The position numbers were made by a program, and so were the translations under genes. Of a stretch of 16,823 nucleotides of DNA, positions 6,529 through 15,817 are shown piece after piece. Origin of the DNA: Saprospiraceae bacterium (GTDB taxonomy: Bacteria > Bacteroidota > Bacteroidia > Chitinophagales > Saprospiraceae); NCBI GenBank assembly GCA_027009605.1, contig JALVCY010000077.1:1-16823 (forward strand), read 5' to 3'. The notes under the pieces are model-generated. The model was given only the letters and a program-made list of their open reading frames with translations. It was not told the DNA's origin and ran no database searches. Each line of letters begins with the position of its first letter. Position 1 is the first letter of the stretch.

Positions 6529-6550
6529 AGGTCTTTTTTAGGTCTTTTTT
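6529..6550. repeat. Tandem 11-bp duplication with T tracts
   Basis: AGGTCTTTTTT occurs twice head to tail (6529-6539 and 6540-6550), followed by AAC and eight more T. It lies 24 bp after the dehydrogenase stop codon. The successive T tracts, with a small AAAAAG/CTTTTT foldback, could end that transcript, but the stem has almost no GC, so a terminator is not claimed. Confidence 0.6.
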
Positions 6551-6580
6551 AACTTTTTTTTAACTATTTTCTTTGGATTG

Positions 6581-6612
6581 TTTGAAAATTGGAGGACAAT
6601 TAATTAACATTG
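6581..6612 (+). promoter_or_regulatory. Probable promoter of the TonB receptor-cargo operon
   Basis: TTTG (6581-6584), a 20-bp spacer, then TAACATTG (6605-6612). This matches the Bacteroidota -33 TTTG / -7 TAnnTTTG arrangement with one mismatch. Transcription would begin near 6619, giving a leader of about 43 nt before the ATG at 6663, which is preceded by AGGA. Confidence 0.45.
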
Positions 6613-6662
6613 TGCCTTCAAAATTTGGAGAAATAATTTGTAATCAATAAAAATAGGACGAT

Positions 6663-9600
6663 ATGACACGATCACTACTCCTCATCTTTATGTTTTTAAC
6701 CATAGGGTTAACGTTATCTGCCCAAACAATATTGCGTGGTACGGTAACGGATACCAATGGTGACCCCCTCTCTTTTGCCAGTGTAACTTATGAAAAAGGA
6801 GGTAATCTAGCCGGCGTGACGACGGATTTAGATGGAAATTATTCTGTCCAGTTGGATCCGGGGACTTATTTGGTCACTTTTTCTACTTTGGGATATGAAA
6901 CGCGCGCTGTAGAAGGGGTGCTGGTCAAAAGGGGGAAAGCGACTAAGTTAGATATGGTTTTGGCTGAGGAAAGTATCCAGATAAAGACGGTGGTGGTCAA
7001 AACCACTCGCTATCAGGCTCCTTTGATTGATAAAGAAGGTCAAGATGGTCAGACCTTTACACCGGAACAAATCAAAAAGCTACCGGCTAAAAATATCTCC
7101 GGAATCGTAAATACGGTGCCGGGTGTAAACACCATTGATGGTGGTGGTGGGGTAAACGTAAAAGGCGCACGTGCCAATTCTACGGTTTATTATTTAGATG
7201 ATGTGCGGATTCGGGGCACTTTGCCGCCTACTTCGGAGATTGAGCAGCTGGAAGTGATGATTGGGGGGATTGAGGCCAAGTATGGGGATACCGGTGGGGG
7301 TATTATTTCTGTGATTTCAAAAGGACCTTCTAGGAACTTTGCTGCTAACTTGGAAGCAGAAACTTCAGAGCCCTTTAATCCTTATGGTTATAATTTGGTT
7401 TCTGTCAATGCTTCCGGTCCGATTTTATCCAAGAAGGAAGATGGTATCAAAAAGACCATCTTGGGTTTTCGGGTATCCGGTCAAGGGCTTTTGCAAAAGG
7501 ATGATCGGCCTATTATTTTGCCGGTATATGTGGCTAGTGATAAATCTAAGGCCGCCTCTCAACTACATCCTACCACGATGATGAATGGCTCTATAATCTC
7601 TACCGGAGAGACCTATACTTCAGTCGGTAAAGAAGGCGATCCGGATGTAGATGTTTGGAAAATGAATTATCGACCTAATGAAGAGTCTAAGGCGATTGAT
7701 TTGACAGCTAAGTTGGATGCCAAAATTACGGATAATTTTCAAATGACTTTATCCGGTACTTTTAACAATACAAAGGATCGGTTTACTCCGGGTGGGTGGA
7801 GATTCATGAATTCAGATAATAATCCAACATTTAATAGTACTCGCTATAGAGGGATATTCAGAATTCGTCACCGCTTAGGAAACTGGGGCGCCAAAAATGC
7901 AGAAGAAGCTTCGGGCATTTTCAAAAACATGTCTTATACGATTTTGGGTTCTTATGAACATCGGGAATCCGGTGCAGCTGATAAAAACTTTGGAGATGAA
8001 TTGTTCAAATATGGGCACGTTGGGCAGATTAGTTTTGATCGCATACCCGTGTTTGATATACAGGATGATTCTTTTCCGGGGGCCAAACAAATTGCCGGGC
8101 CGGGGGGCGGATTGGCTTGGGCTGGACAGGCCGGATATCAAAAGAAATTTGTGGGATACACTCCTAGCAAATACAATCCGGGTTTAGCCGCTTATAATGG
8201 AGACGCAGACGCAATTACCAGCTATCAAGAGCTACAAAGAGTAAATGGGATTGCCTTCAATAGTGCTACCGATAATATATGGTCTGCCTTGAGATCTTAC
8301 GGTAGTCAGTTGTACAAAAATGCCAATCAGGTGTATAATGGATATAGCTTTGGAAATCAGAACTTATACTCTATACAAGCTAATTTGTCATTTGATTTGC
8401 ACCCGAAGAGTAAAGGAGATGATTCGCAGGCAAAGAAAAAAGGAGTACACTCTATTAATCTAGGCTTTCAATATGAGCAGCGTTCGGACAAAAACTATGC
8501 GATTGCACCTCAAGCCTTGTGGAATATAGCCGGGAAAGTGGCTAACAGTGCGCTTCAGGCAGTAGATCCCACGAATCAGGTTGGGTCTATTGATACTATA
8601 ATTTTTGGGTCTAAAGAGACACTACCGATATATGGAGCGGCATTAGATCCTAATTATGCAGATAATAAGAACTTTTTTAAGGCTATCCGTGAGAAGGCCG
8701 GAGTCGATAAGTCTGCTTATATGAATATTGATTCTTTGGATCCAAGCTTTTTTACATTGGATATGTTTGCCGGTGCTGAGTTAGTGGATGCACATGAAGG
8801 CAATAGTCGGGTGTTGGATTATTATGGCTATGATTATTTAGGTAATCCGGTAGATAAAACAACTACTTTTAAGGACTTTTTTAGCTCTAAGGATGCTAAT
8901 GGAAACAAAAACTATCCGGTGGCACCGGCACAGCCTATATTTATGGGTGGGTATATTCAGGACAAATTCATTTACGAGGATATGGTGTTTAAGCTAGGAG
9001 TCCGGGTGGATAGATATGATGCCAATACCCAAGTACTAAAAGATAAGTATTCGATATATGAGATTGAAGGGGCTAATGCCTTTTATAATAATCCGGATCA
9101 TCCGGATAGAGGCACCAAGCCCGCCAATATAGGCGATGATTATAAGGTTTATTTGGAAGGAGCTAACTCTGAAAGAGTAAAGGCCTTCCGGAATGGTGAT
9201 CAGTGGTATTACGCTAATGGATCGGAGGCGGCAGACGGCAGCTTAATCTTTGGAGGAGAAGTGGTGTATCCGGCTTATGTTGGGGGGGATTATACGCGGA
9301 TGACTGATGAAAATTTTGACCCTAGTACTTCATTTAAAGATTACGAACCCCAGTGGGATATTTCTCCGCGGTTGTCATTTTCTTTTCCTATTTCTGATGA
9401 AGCCAACTTTTTTGCACATTATGATATTTTGTCACAGCGTCCTACATCCAATACGGTCATGACGCCATTGGATTATTATAATTTCTTCTTGGATTCAGGT
9501 ACCAAAAACAATCCTGATTTGAAAACGCAAAAAGCAATTGATTATGCGGTAGGATTTCAGCAGAAGGTATCTAAGACATCTTCTATTAAGCTAACTGCCT

Positions 9601-10391
9601 TTTATCAAGAAATGAGAAATTTGATTCAGAGTAGAACGATATTGTATGTACCTATTGTGGGTAGATACACGACCTATGACAATATTGATTTCTCCACAAC
9701 AAAGGGTTTTACTTTTGAGTACGACTTGAGAAGGACGAGTAACGCCTCCTTGTATTTGACTTATTCATTGCAATTTGTCAATGGTACAGGGTCTAGTGCC
9801 AACTCCGCCCGCGGTTTGGCGACACGGGGCTTAATTCGGACGACATCTCCGTTGAGCTTTGACCAACGTCACACCATTGCGGCCATTGTGGATTATCGTT
9901 ATAAAGAAAAAGAAGGGCCTAGATTATTTGGAAGCTATATATTCCAAAATGCAGGTGCTAATTTGTCTTTTAGAACCTATTCCGGCCGGCCTTATACCGC
10001 CAAGGCTATCCCAACGATGTTTGGCGGTAGCGTGACTAAAGGTGCCTTGAATGGAGCCAGAAAACCATGGTCTTTTACAGTGGGGCTTCGTGTCGATAAG
10101 GACTTTAGATTGACTAAAGTAGATGCTAAGCATCCCTTATTCATGAATGTTTACTTTAGAGCGGAGAATTTGCTGAATACGAAGAATGTTATTAATGTCT
10201 ATCCGGCAACAGGTTCTCCTACGGATGATGGGTATTTAGCCACGACTTTGGGACAAGGACGGTTGGAATCTATTAGAAATGCCGGACAAAATGTGGATTC
10301 GTTTTTAGGGTATTACAAATGGGCACTAGAAAATCCGGGAAATTTTGTGCTTCCTAGAAGAATGTATCTAGGGGTGATTTTTGACTTTTAA
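6663..10391 (+). CDS. TonB-dependent receptor with carboxypeptidase-regulatory-like domain (Oar-like)
   Basis: A 1242-aa outer-membrane receptor. A signal peptide (1-20, cut before Q21) is followed by a carboxypeptidase-regulatory-like beta-sandwich domain (about 22-110: GTVTDTNGDPLSFASV, TTDLDGNYSVQLDPGTY, FSTLGYET). Next comes a plug domain (about 128-222: TPEQIKKLPAKNISGIVNTV, VKGARANSTVYYLDDVRI, IEAKYGDTGGGIISVISKGP), then a long beta-barrel ending in the aromatic C-terminus MYLGVIFDF. The family imports bulky or scarce substrates through the outer membrane using TonB-ExbBD energy; no ton genes are in the window. The size and the lack of a SusD partner downstream place it with Oar-like receptors rather than SusCD glycan systems. 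The gene 47 bp downstream encodes a secreted giant protein, which may be a functional partner. The ligand is unknown. Confidence 0.93.
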   Translation: MTRSLLLIFMFLTIGLTLSAQTILRGTVTDTNGDPLSFASVTYEKGGNLAGVTTDLDGNYSVQLDPGTYLVTFSTLGYETRAVEGVLVKRGKATKLDMVLAEESIQIKTVVVKTTRYQAPLIDKEGQDGQTFTPEQIKKLPAKNISGIVNTVPGVNTIDGGGGVNVKGARANSTVYYLDDVRIRGTLPPTSEIEQLEVMIGGIEAKYGDTGGGIISVISKGPSRNFAANLEAETSEPFNPYGYNLVSVNASGPILSKKEDGIKKTILGFRVSGQGLLQKDDRPIILPVYVASDKSKAASQLHPTTMMNGSIISTGETYTSVGKEGDPDVDVWKMNYRPNEESKAIDLTAKLDAKITDNFQMTLSGTFNNTKDRFTPGGWRFMNSDNNPTFNSTRYRGIFRIRHRLGNWGAKNAEEASGIFKNMSYTILGSYEHRESGAADKNFGDELFKYGHVGQISFDRIPVFDIQDDSFPGAKQIAGPGGGLAWAGQAGYQKKFVGYTPSKYNPGLAAYNGDADAITSYQELQRVNGIAFNSATDNIWSALRSYGSQLYKNANQVYNGYSFGNQNLYSIQANLSFDLHPKSKGDDSQAKKKGVHSINLGFQYEQRSDKNYAIAPQALWNIAGKVANSALQAVDPTNQVGSIDTIIFGSKETLPIYGAALDPNYADNKNFFKAIREKAGVDKSAYMNIDSLDPSFFTLDMFAGAELVDAHEGNSRVLDYYGYDYLGNPVDKTTTFKDFFSSKDANGNKNYPVAPAQPIFMGGYIQDKFIYEDMVFKLGVRVDRYDANTQVLKDKYSIYEIEGANAFYNNPDHPDRGTKPANIGDDYKVYLEGANSERVKAFRNGDQWYYANGSEAADGSLIFGGEVVYPAYVGGDYTRMTDENFDPSTSFKDYEPQWDISPRLSFSFPISDEANFFAHYDILSQRPTSNTVMTPLDYYNFFLDSGTKNNPDLKTQKAIDYAVGFQQKVSKTSSIKLTAFYQEMRNLIQSRTILYVPIVGRYTTYDNIDFSTTKGFTFEYDLRRTSNASLYLTYSLQFVNGTGSSANSARGLATRGLIRTTSPLSFDQRHTIAAIVDYRYKEKEGPRLFGSYIFQNAGANLSFRTYSGRPYTAKAIPTMFGGSVTKGALNGARKPWSFTVGLRVDKDFRLTKVDAKHPLFMNVYFRAENLLNTKNVINVYPATGSPTDDGYLATTLGQGRLESIRNAGQNVDSFLGYYKWALENPGNFVLPRRMYLGVIFDF

Positions 10392-10400
10392 TTAAATTTT

Positions 10401-10416
10401 TGAACGAAGACGTTCA
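10401..10416 (+). promoter_or_regulatory. Small hairpin in the receptor-cargo spacer
   Basis: TGAACG (10401-10406), loop AAGA, CGTTCA (10411-10416) form a perfect 6-bp stem inside the 47-nt spacer between the two large genes. No T-run follows, so it is not a terminator. It could mark an mRNA processing site that uncouples expression of the genes, or be chance. Confidence 0.3.
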
Positions 10417-10438
10417 CACACAGAAAAAAATAGCCATT

Positions 10439-13400
10439 ATGAAGAAGATTTTATTTTTCATTCTCTTGTTTGGGGCACTGCAAGTTGGTCTGGCGAGGGA
10501 GCCGTTGAATAGACACCGGCCGACTACGAAGACCAATAAAGTAGATTTTAGAGCAGATTGTCAATTGGGTACTTCTGCTGTTGACTTGAATGTCAATAAT
10601 GTACGGGCACGTTTGTTGTCTCGAGGAGATTTTTGGTGGGATTATAAGGAAGCTAAATACATCGTTCCGAATGTTGCTCCGGGTGAAGATGAGATTTCAT
10701 CTATCTTTTCCGGTGGTGTATGGATGGGGGGATATGACGGTGCCGGTAATCTAAAATTGGCAGCTGTTGATTATGCCCAAGATGGGTCAGATTATTATCC
10801 GGGGCCATTGGATTCTTTAACGGGTACTACCGATGCGGCAACTTGTGCCTTATGGGATCGTCACTTTGAAGTCATTGGGGCACACATCAAAAAATTTAAG
10901 GATGCTTATAAAAAATCGATATCGACAGGGATTCCTTTGACGGATTCTGATATTCCGGATGATATGAAGAGCTATCCGGCTCGTGGGAATGCATATTTTA
11001 TTAATACGCCAAATGGTTTTATCTTGCCGGATCAAGATTTGGGAAGTTTCTATGATCATAATGAAAATGGTCGATATGAGCCTAAGGATGGGGATTATCC
11101 GGTTATTGATATTAGGGGGTGTCCACCTACGAGATATCCCGACCAGATGTTTTTTCAGATTTATAACGATAACGGTGGAGCTCACTCCATCTCTTCCGGT
11201 AGCCCAATCCGTATGGAAATTCAGGTACAAGCCTTTGCCTATGCGACAAGCGATGAGTTAAATGATATGACCTTTATGCGCTATAAGCTAATCAATCGGG
11301 CGATAGATTCTATTACGGATTGTTATTTTGCCATGTGGGTGGATGCTGACTTGGGATGTGCTGATGATGATTATGTCGGCTGTGATACGACGCGTTCGAT
11401 GGCTTATTATTATAATGCGGATGACATTGATGGAAATACGAACTGTACGTGCTCTTCAGGTGGCAACAAAACTTATTGCGACAGAATTCCATTATTAGGG
11501 ATTGATTACTTTAGAGGTCCAATTGGAGATGATGACGTTGAATTAGGGATGTCTTCATTTACATATTATAACAATAGTACCGGCCCTGCTGGGACTCAAG
11601 ACCCCAAGAGCTCCCTAGAGTTTTATAATTACCTTACGGGAAAATGGAAGGATGGAACTCCTTTTTATGGGACAGACGATGGGTATCAAGATCCACAGGC
11701 ACCACTAATCAAATATGCTTTCCCGGGAACACCTGATGACCCTAACGGTTGGTCAATGGCACAAGAGGGATTGATTCCTGCAGACCGCCGGACGGTTCAG
11801 GCATCAGGTCCTTTTACGTTGATGAGAGGAGCAACAAACGAGTTAATTATTGGTTTGCCTTGGGTGCCTAATATCCCGCATCCTGCCCCGAATATTAGTG
11901 CCCTACAAGCAGCAGATGATAAAGCGCAAAATCTCTTTGATGCTTGTTTTGAAATTGTCAACGGACCGGATGCCCCGGATATGGATGTCGTGGAGTTAGA
12001 TCAAGAAATTGTTTTGACCCTGAGCAATGATGAGGATATTTCTAATAATGCCTTTGAGAAATACAAAGGTAGGGATATTGCACATGAAGGGCAGTTTTAC
12101 GAGTTTGAAGGTTATCAAATCTTCCAAACGATTTCTCCGAATGTGAGTTTGGCTAATTTGGATGATCCGGATAAATCTAGGATTGTGGCTCAGACGGATG
12201 TGAAAAATGGCGTCACAGATGTGTATAACTGGGAGTTGGTAGGGAAAGATCCGACGACCTTAGATCCGTTGTACAATGTGGTCAAAAAAGCAGCGGGAAA
12301 AGATGAAGGTATTAAGCATTCCTTCCGGTTTACACAAGATGCATTTGGCTCGGGTGATGCTCCGCTAATCAATCATCGTAAGTACTACTATGTAGCGATT
12401 GCTTACGCCTATAATAATTTTAAGCCATTTAATCCAAAAGAGCCATCTGTAGGGCAAAGATATACCTACTTGGCCGGACGGAAGCCGGCTTATGGCGGAA
12501 GCATTAAGCCGATTACGGTAATTCCGCGCCCATCTACTTATACAATGCTGAATGCTAAGTATGGGGATGCGCCGCAGATTACCAGACAATCCGGTAGCGG
12601 TACCGGCGGCAATTTCTTGGTAGCCACTCAAGAGAGTATTGAAAGTGCAATGGCTACGCCCGGAAGTAATCCGATGACCTACAGAGCCGGATACGGGCCG
12701 TTTAATATAAAAGTGGTCAATCCGTTAAAAGTAGTCAATGGTAAATATCGACTAACCATCACAGATGGCGTAGGTGGAGGCCATGCCATCAGAAATGCAA
12801 AGTTAAATTGGGTGTTAGATGTTTTAGCTGATGATGGAAGTGTAATCAATACCATTACTTCAGACAGAGATTTAGATTATTTGAATGAGCAAGTGCTTGC
12901 TGAATATGGATTTAGTATCGAAATGGGACAGCGCAATGAACCCGGAAATGCAGAAGATGAAGATTATGGGGCGACGGGGCAAGCGATTAGTTTTTTAGAT
13001 GCTGAAAAGCCATATTGGCTTATCATGGCCAAAGATAATCAGGGATTCTATGGTGGTAGCTTTGGGCAAGCAAACATTGACTTTGTTCAAGGTACAGATG
13101 AAGAGCCGGCTAAATCTTTCGTAAATAATGTTGACTCACGGGGAGGATTCTATCCCTTCTTTTTAATCAATTCGGATGCGCAAGCAGATAATGCAGACTA
13201 TGTCGTCACTCCCGGTTGGATGAATGCCAAAGCGTCATTTGCCAAAAAATTGGATAGTTTATATCACTTGAATAATGTGGACATTGTGCTGACATCGGAT
13301 ACTTCAAAATGGAGCAGATGTGTGGTTGTGGAAGCCGCCTCGTCAAGATATGGTGCGGCCAATGTCAGTGAAGAAAGTATTTTGCCGGAAGGTGAAAGAC

Positions 13401-14479
13401 CACAGTTTTTACCACGTGCAGCTCCTTCTGTCGGGAAGACGGCAGGGCCTGATGGTAAACCACTGCCTGATGGTACAGGAGAAGGCATGGGCTGGTTTCC
13501 CGGATATGCTGTGGACGTAGAAACAGGCAAGCGCTTGAATATATTCTTTGCAGAAAATTCAACCTATCGTGATAATCCTGATTGGTATCCATTGACCATA
13601 CCTAATGATTCTATGCCATTTGGGAAACCGGGAGCGACCGGAGCAGACATGATGTTTAATCCGTCTTATGTGCAAAGAATTGATTTTGGTACAATTCCCG
13701 GCTCTAATCCGGTGCAGCCAATGGTCAATGAAATGTTCCTTGGTGGCCAACATTTTGTTTATGTCACCTATGATGAATATGATGGGTGCGCCCAATTGAA
13801 AGCAGATTTGGATTATGCACTGGATAAATATCAACAGACTGGTAGTCTGGGTAAATTAATTGCTCCTGTAAGCCACATCCAATGGGCTGGTTTGGTAATG
13901 GCAGCCTATGAGGAGGAGTTATTACCCTATAATGAAGGATTAATCCCGAATGATGTGGTTATTTCGCTGCGTGCTCAAAATCCTTATACTACAGTGGAAA
14001 AATATATCCCCGGTAAGAAGCCGCAAGATGAACAGGTATTCTATGGAGACCTGCCGGTTTATACCTTTGAAATGCGAGGGGTAAAAGCAGAAGAATACAC
14101 AGAGACAGAGGCAGTTGATAATGCATTGGATGAAATTTCCGTAGTCCCTAATCCATATTATGGATACGCCTATTACGAGCGCAATCAATTTACGGATATC
14201 GTGAAAATTACTAATCTGCCTGCTAAATGTACCGTGACTATTTATTCTTTGGACGGCAAATTTATTAGAAAGTTTGATCGGGATGAAGTGCCTGTAAAAA
14301 ATACGGATACAGGATTTTCTCGTCAGATTGGACCGGATATCGAATGGGATTTGAAAAATTCCAGTGGTATTCCTGTGGCAAGCGGGGTCTATTTGATACA
14401 TGTCAAAGCACCGGGTCTAGGCGAGCGGGTAGTGAAGTGGTTTGGTATGAAACGTCAGTTTGATCCATCAGGATTATAA
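10439..14479 (+). CDS. Giant secreted protein with T9SS-type C-terminal sorting domain
   Basis: A 1346-aa protein. The start is the ATG of MKKILFFILLFGALQVGLA, a clear signal peptide; an upstream in-frame TTG adds 13 unlikely residues. The N-terminal half resembles large Bacteroidota cell-surface proteins (NNVRARLLSRGDFWWDYKEA, SIFSGGVWMGGYDGAGNLKL). It includes an Asp/Asn-rich EF-hand-like loop, DHNENGRYEPKDGD (about 206-219), likely to bind calcium, and a Cys-rich stretch (about 307-350: GCADDDYVGC, NCTCSSGG, TYCDRI). The C-terminus (about 1235-1346) reads VVPNPYYGYAYYE, ITNLPAKCTVTIYSLDGK, SSGIPVASGVYLIHVKA, GERVVKWFGMKR. This is the Ig-like fold and ending of T9SS type A sorting or FlgD-like domains. 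It is thus probably exported by T9SS and anchored or released outside. It is probably cotranscribed with the receptor gene upstream. No enzymatic motif is recognised in the middle. Confidence 0.85.
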   Translation: MKKILFFILLFGALQVGLAREPLNRHRPTTKTNKVDFRADCQLGTSAVDLNVNNVRARLLSRGDFWWDYKEAKYIVPNVAPGEDEISSIFSGGVWMGGYDGAGNLKLAAVDYAQDGSDYYPGPLDSLTGTTDAATCALWDRHFEVIGAHIKKFKDAYKKSISTGIPLTDSDIPDDMKSYPARGNAYFINTPNGFILPDQDLGSFYDHNENGRYEPKDGDYPVIDIRGCPPTRYPDQMFFQIYNDNGGAHSISSGSPIRMEIQVQAFAYATSDELNDMTFMRYKLINRAIDSITDCYFAMWVDADLGCADDDYVGCDTTRSMAYYYNADDIDGNTNCTCSSGGNKTYCDRIPLLGIDYFRGPIGDDDVELGMSSFTYYNNSTGPAGTQDPKSSLEFYNYLTGKWKDGTPFYGTDDGYQDPQAPLIKYAFPGTPDDPNGWSMAQEGLIPADRRTVQASGPFTLMRGATNELIIGLPWVPNIPHPAPNISALQAADDKAQNLFDACFEIVNGPDAPDMDVVELDQEIVLTLSNDEDISNNAFEKYKGRDIAHEGQFYEFEGYQIFQTISPNVSLANLDDPDKSRIVAQTDVKNGVTDVYNWELVGKDPTTLDPLYNVVKKAAGKDEGIKHSFRFTQDAFGSGDAPLINHRKYYYVAIAYAYNNFKPFNPKEPSVGQRYTYLAGRKPAYGGSIKPITVIPRPSTYTMLNAKYGDAPQITRQSGSGTGGNFLVATQESIESAMATPGSNPMTYRAGYGPFNIKVVNPLKVVNGKYRLTITDGVGGGHAIRNAKLNWVLDVLADDGSVINTITSDRDLDYLNEQVLAEYGFSIEMGQRNEPGNAEDEDYGATGQAISFLDAEKPYWLIMAKDNQGFYGGSFGQANIDFVQGTDEEPAKSFVNNVDSRGGFYPFFLINSDAQADNADYVVTPGWMNAKASFAKKLDSLYHLNNVDIVLTSDTSKWSRCVVVEAASSRYGAANVSEESILPEGERPQFLPRAAPSVGKTAGPDGKPLPDGTGEGMGWFPGYAVDVETGKRLNIFFAENSTYRDNPDWYPLTIPNDSMPFGKPGATGADMMFNPSYVQRIDFGTIPGSNPVQPMVNEMFLGGQHFVYVTYDEYDGCAQLKADLDYALDKYQQTGSLGKLIAPVSHIQWAGLVMAAYEEELLPYNEGLIPNDVVISLRAQNPYTTVEKYIPGKKPQDEQVFYGDLPVYTFEMRGVKAEEYTETEAVDNALDEISVVPNPYYGYAYYERNQFTDIVKITNLPAKCTVTIYSLDGKFIRKFDRDEVPVKNTDTGFSRQIGPDIEWDLKNSSGIPVASGVYLIHVKAPGLGERVVKWFGMKRQFDPSGL

Positions 14480-14493
14480 TTTAAGTAAAATAC

Positions 14494-14528
14494 GTACTCC
14501 GGTTGCAACCGTAGCCGGAGTACATTTT
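14494..14528 (+). terminator. Probable hairpin terminator after the cargo gene
   Basis: GTACTCCGG (14494-14502) and CCGGAGTAC (14515-14523) form a perfect 9-bp GC-rich stem with a 12-nt loop, starting 15 nt after the cargo stop codon and followed by ATTTT. The T-run is short, so termination may be partial. A second perfect palindrome, CGGTTGCAACCG (14500-14511), shares three bases with the left arm, so the two structures compete. Confidence 0.6.
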
Positions 14529-14616
14529 AATGTCTAATAAAATCGGTGGAAAGTTATTTGACTTTAAGCCGGAATTAAATCAATACAATACCGAAAAGGT
14601 ATAAAACGAAGTGATT

Positions 14617-15714
14617 ATGACCAGAAATTTACGCTTCTTAATTTTGTTGTTATTTGTTGCTCCGAGTTTGTTTGCCGGTAACCCTGACCGCCAAGGAGAA
14701 GCAGGAGCTTATGAGCTTGTGATGAACCCTTGGGCTCGGAGTGCAGGCTTACATTCCATTAATATTGGTTCTGTGCAAGGCGTGGAAGCTATGCGTATGA
14801 ACCCCGCAGGCATTAATCGCATCAGAAATACTGAAATCTTGCTTGCGCAAACTCGTTATCTGATTGGGACTGATATCAAACTCAATGCACTGGGGCTTGC
14901 GCGAAAAGTAGGCAAACACGGTGCTTTTGGGGTGAGTATAATGGCAGTGGATTTTGGAGATATCAAAGTGACAACAGATGCCTTACCGGAAGGTACAGGT
15001 GTGACCTATTCGCCGTCTTTCTTTAACTTAGGAATCGGTTATTCTCATTCTTTCGAGAAGGTGAATGTCGGTGCGCTCATCAGAGTGGTGACGGAATCTA
15101 CTTCTGATATCTCTTCTTCCGGGGTGGCACTGGATGCCGGAGTTCAATATATCACCGGTGCACGGGATAATATTAAGTTTGGTATAGCCATCCGAAATAT
15201 CGGGACACCCATGAAGTTTAAAGGCCCCGGCTTGGCAAAGAGTATTGTGAATCCTGATAAGGGAGGTTATAAGTTGACTTATTCAGTCCGTGGAGCTGTG
15301 TATGAATTGCCGTCTTTACTAAGTATTGGTTTGTCTGTAAAGAGCTATCTTTCTGAAAAGCATATCTTGACTTTTGATGGTGGATTTACGGCCAATTCTT
15401 TTGCACAGGATCAAGTGGGTTTGGGTGTTGAATATGCATTCAATAAAATCTTGATGGTACGGGGTGCCTATAAAGTCGAAATTTCCGACAGTAATAGTAA
15501 GATTCAGGCTTCCATTGACAACGGCCCTAGTGCCGGTATCTCTCTAGATATCCCTATGAAAAAGAAAGATGTTTCGGATATTCTTGGAGAAGAGATTGAG
15601 TCTGATATGAAGGTCGAAAAGAAAGACCCGCCAAGGTTTGGTTTGGATTATTCTTATAAGTTGACCACGACTTTCGGAGGAATTCATACTTTGGGAATTC
15701 GATTGAATTTATAG
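14617..15714 (+). CDS. PorV/PorQ family outer-membrane protein
   Basis: A 365-aa protein starting at the ATG of MTRNLRFLILLLFVAPSLFA. A GTG two codons upstream is possible but would only add MI. The signal peptide is followed by a FadL-like beta-barrel with alternating strands. The family hallmark is near the N-terminus: YELVMNPWARSAGLHSINIGSVQGVEAMRMNPAGINRI, shown here only as key residues (GVEAMRMNPAG at about 59-69). Further strands include HGAFGVSIMAVDFGDI, NVGALIRVV and ILTFDGGFTANS, and the protein ends in HTLGIRLNL. PorV is the T9SS shuttle that hands cargo from the translocon to the attachment complex, and PorQ-type proteins are relatives, so location directly after a T9SS-type cargo gene is suggestive. 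The exact paralogue cannot be fixed from sequence. A terminator lies between it and the cargo gene, and no clear promoter was found. Confidence 0.8.
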   Translation: MTRNLRFLILLLFVAPSLFAGNPDRQGEAGAYELVMNPWARSAGLHSINIGSVQGVEAMRMNPAGINRIRNTEILLAQTRYLIGTDIKLNALGLARKVGKHGAFGVSIMAVDFGDIKVTTDALPEGTGVTYSPSFFNLGIGYSHSFEKVNVGALIRVVTESTSDISSSGVALDAGVQYITGARDNIKFGIAIRNIGTPMKFKGPGLAKSIVNPDKGGYKLTYSVRGAVYELPSLLSIGLSVKSYLSEKHILTFDGGFTANSFAQDQVGLGVEYAFNKILMVRGAYKVEISDSNSKIQASIDNGPSAGISLDIPMKKKDVSDILGEEIESDMKVEKKDPPRFGLDYSYKLTTTFGGIHTLGIRLNL

Positions 15715-15720
15715 AGATTT

Positions 15721-15752
15721 CTTGACCTTATCGCAGAGATTACTTATCTTTG
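15721..15752 (+). promoter_or_regulatory. Probable promoter of the greA-HIT operon
   Basis: CTTG (15721-15724), a 20-bp spacer, then TATCTTTG (15745-15752). The -7 box fits TAnnTTTG exactly, and the -33 box has one mismatch to TTTG. Transcription would begin near 15759, about 80 nt before the greA ATG, so the strong hairpin at 15774-15817 would lie inside the greA leader. Confidence 0.55.
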
Positions 15753-15773
15753 CAGTAGGAAAATAATTTTTTT

Positions 15774-15817
15774 TGAAACAGGAACGTTTCTTCGCACGAA
15801 GAAACGTTCCTGTTTTA
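15774..15817 (+). terminator. Long perfect hairpin in the greA leader (terminator or attenuator)
   Basis: AAACAGGAACGTTTCTTCG (15776-15794) and its exact reverse complement (15797-15815) are separated by only CA. In plus-strand RNA the stem extends by a G-U and a U-A pair to 21 bp. The stem base is A-rich on the 5' side and ends in UUUU on the 3' side, the form of an intrinsic terminator, although the U-run is short and partly paired. It could end the porV/Q-like transcript, act as an attenuator of greA, or both. It ends 22 nt before the greA start codon. Confidence 0.75.

Noticed and set aside
13940..14401. A 153-codon minus-strand reading frame
   Set aside because: It lies fully inside the C-terminal domain of the giant secreted protein, has no recognisable domain and is a shadow frame.
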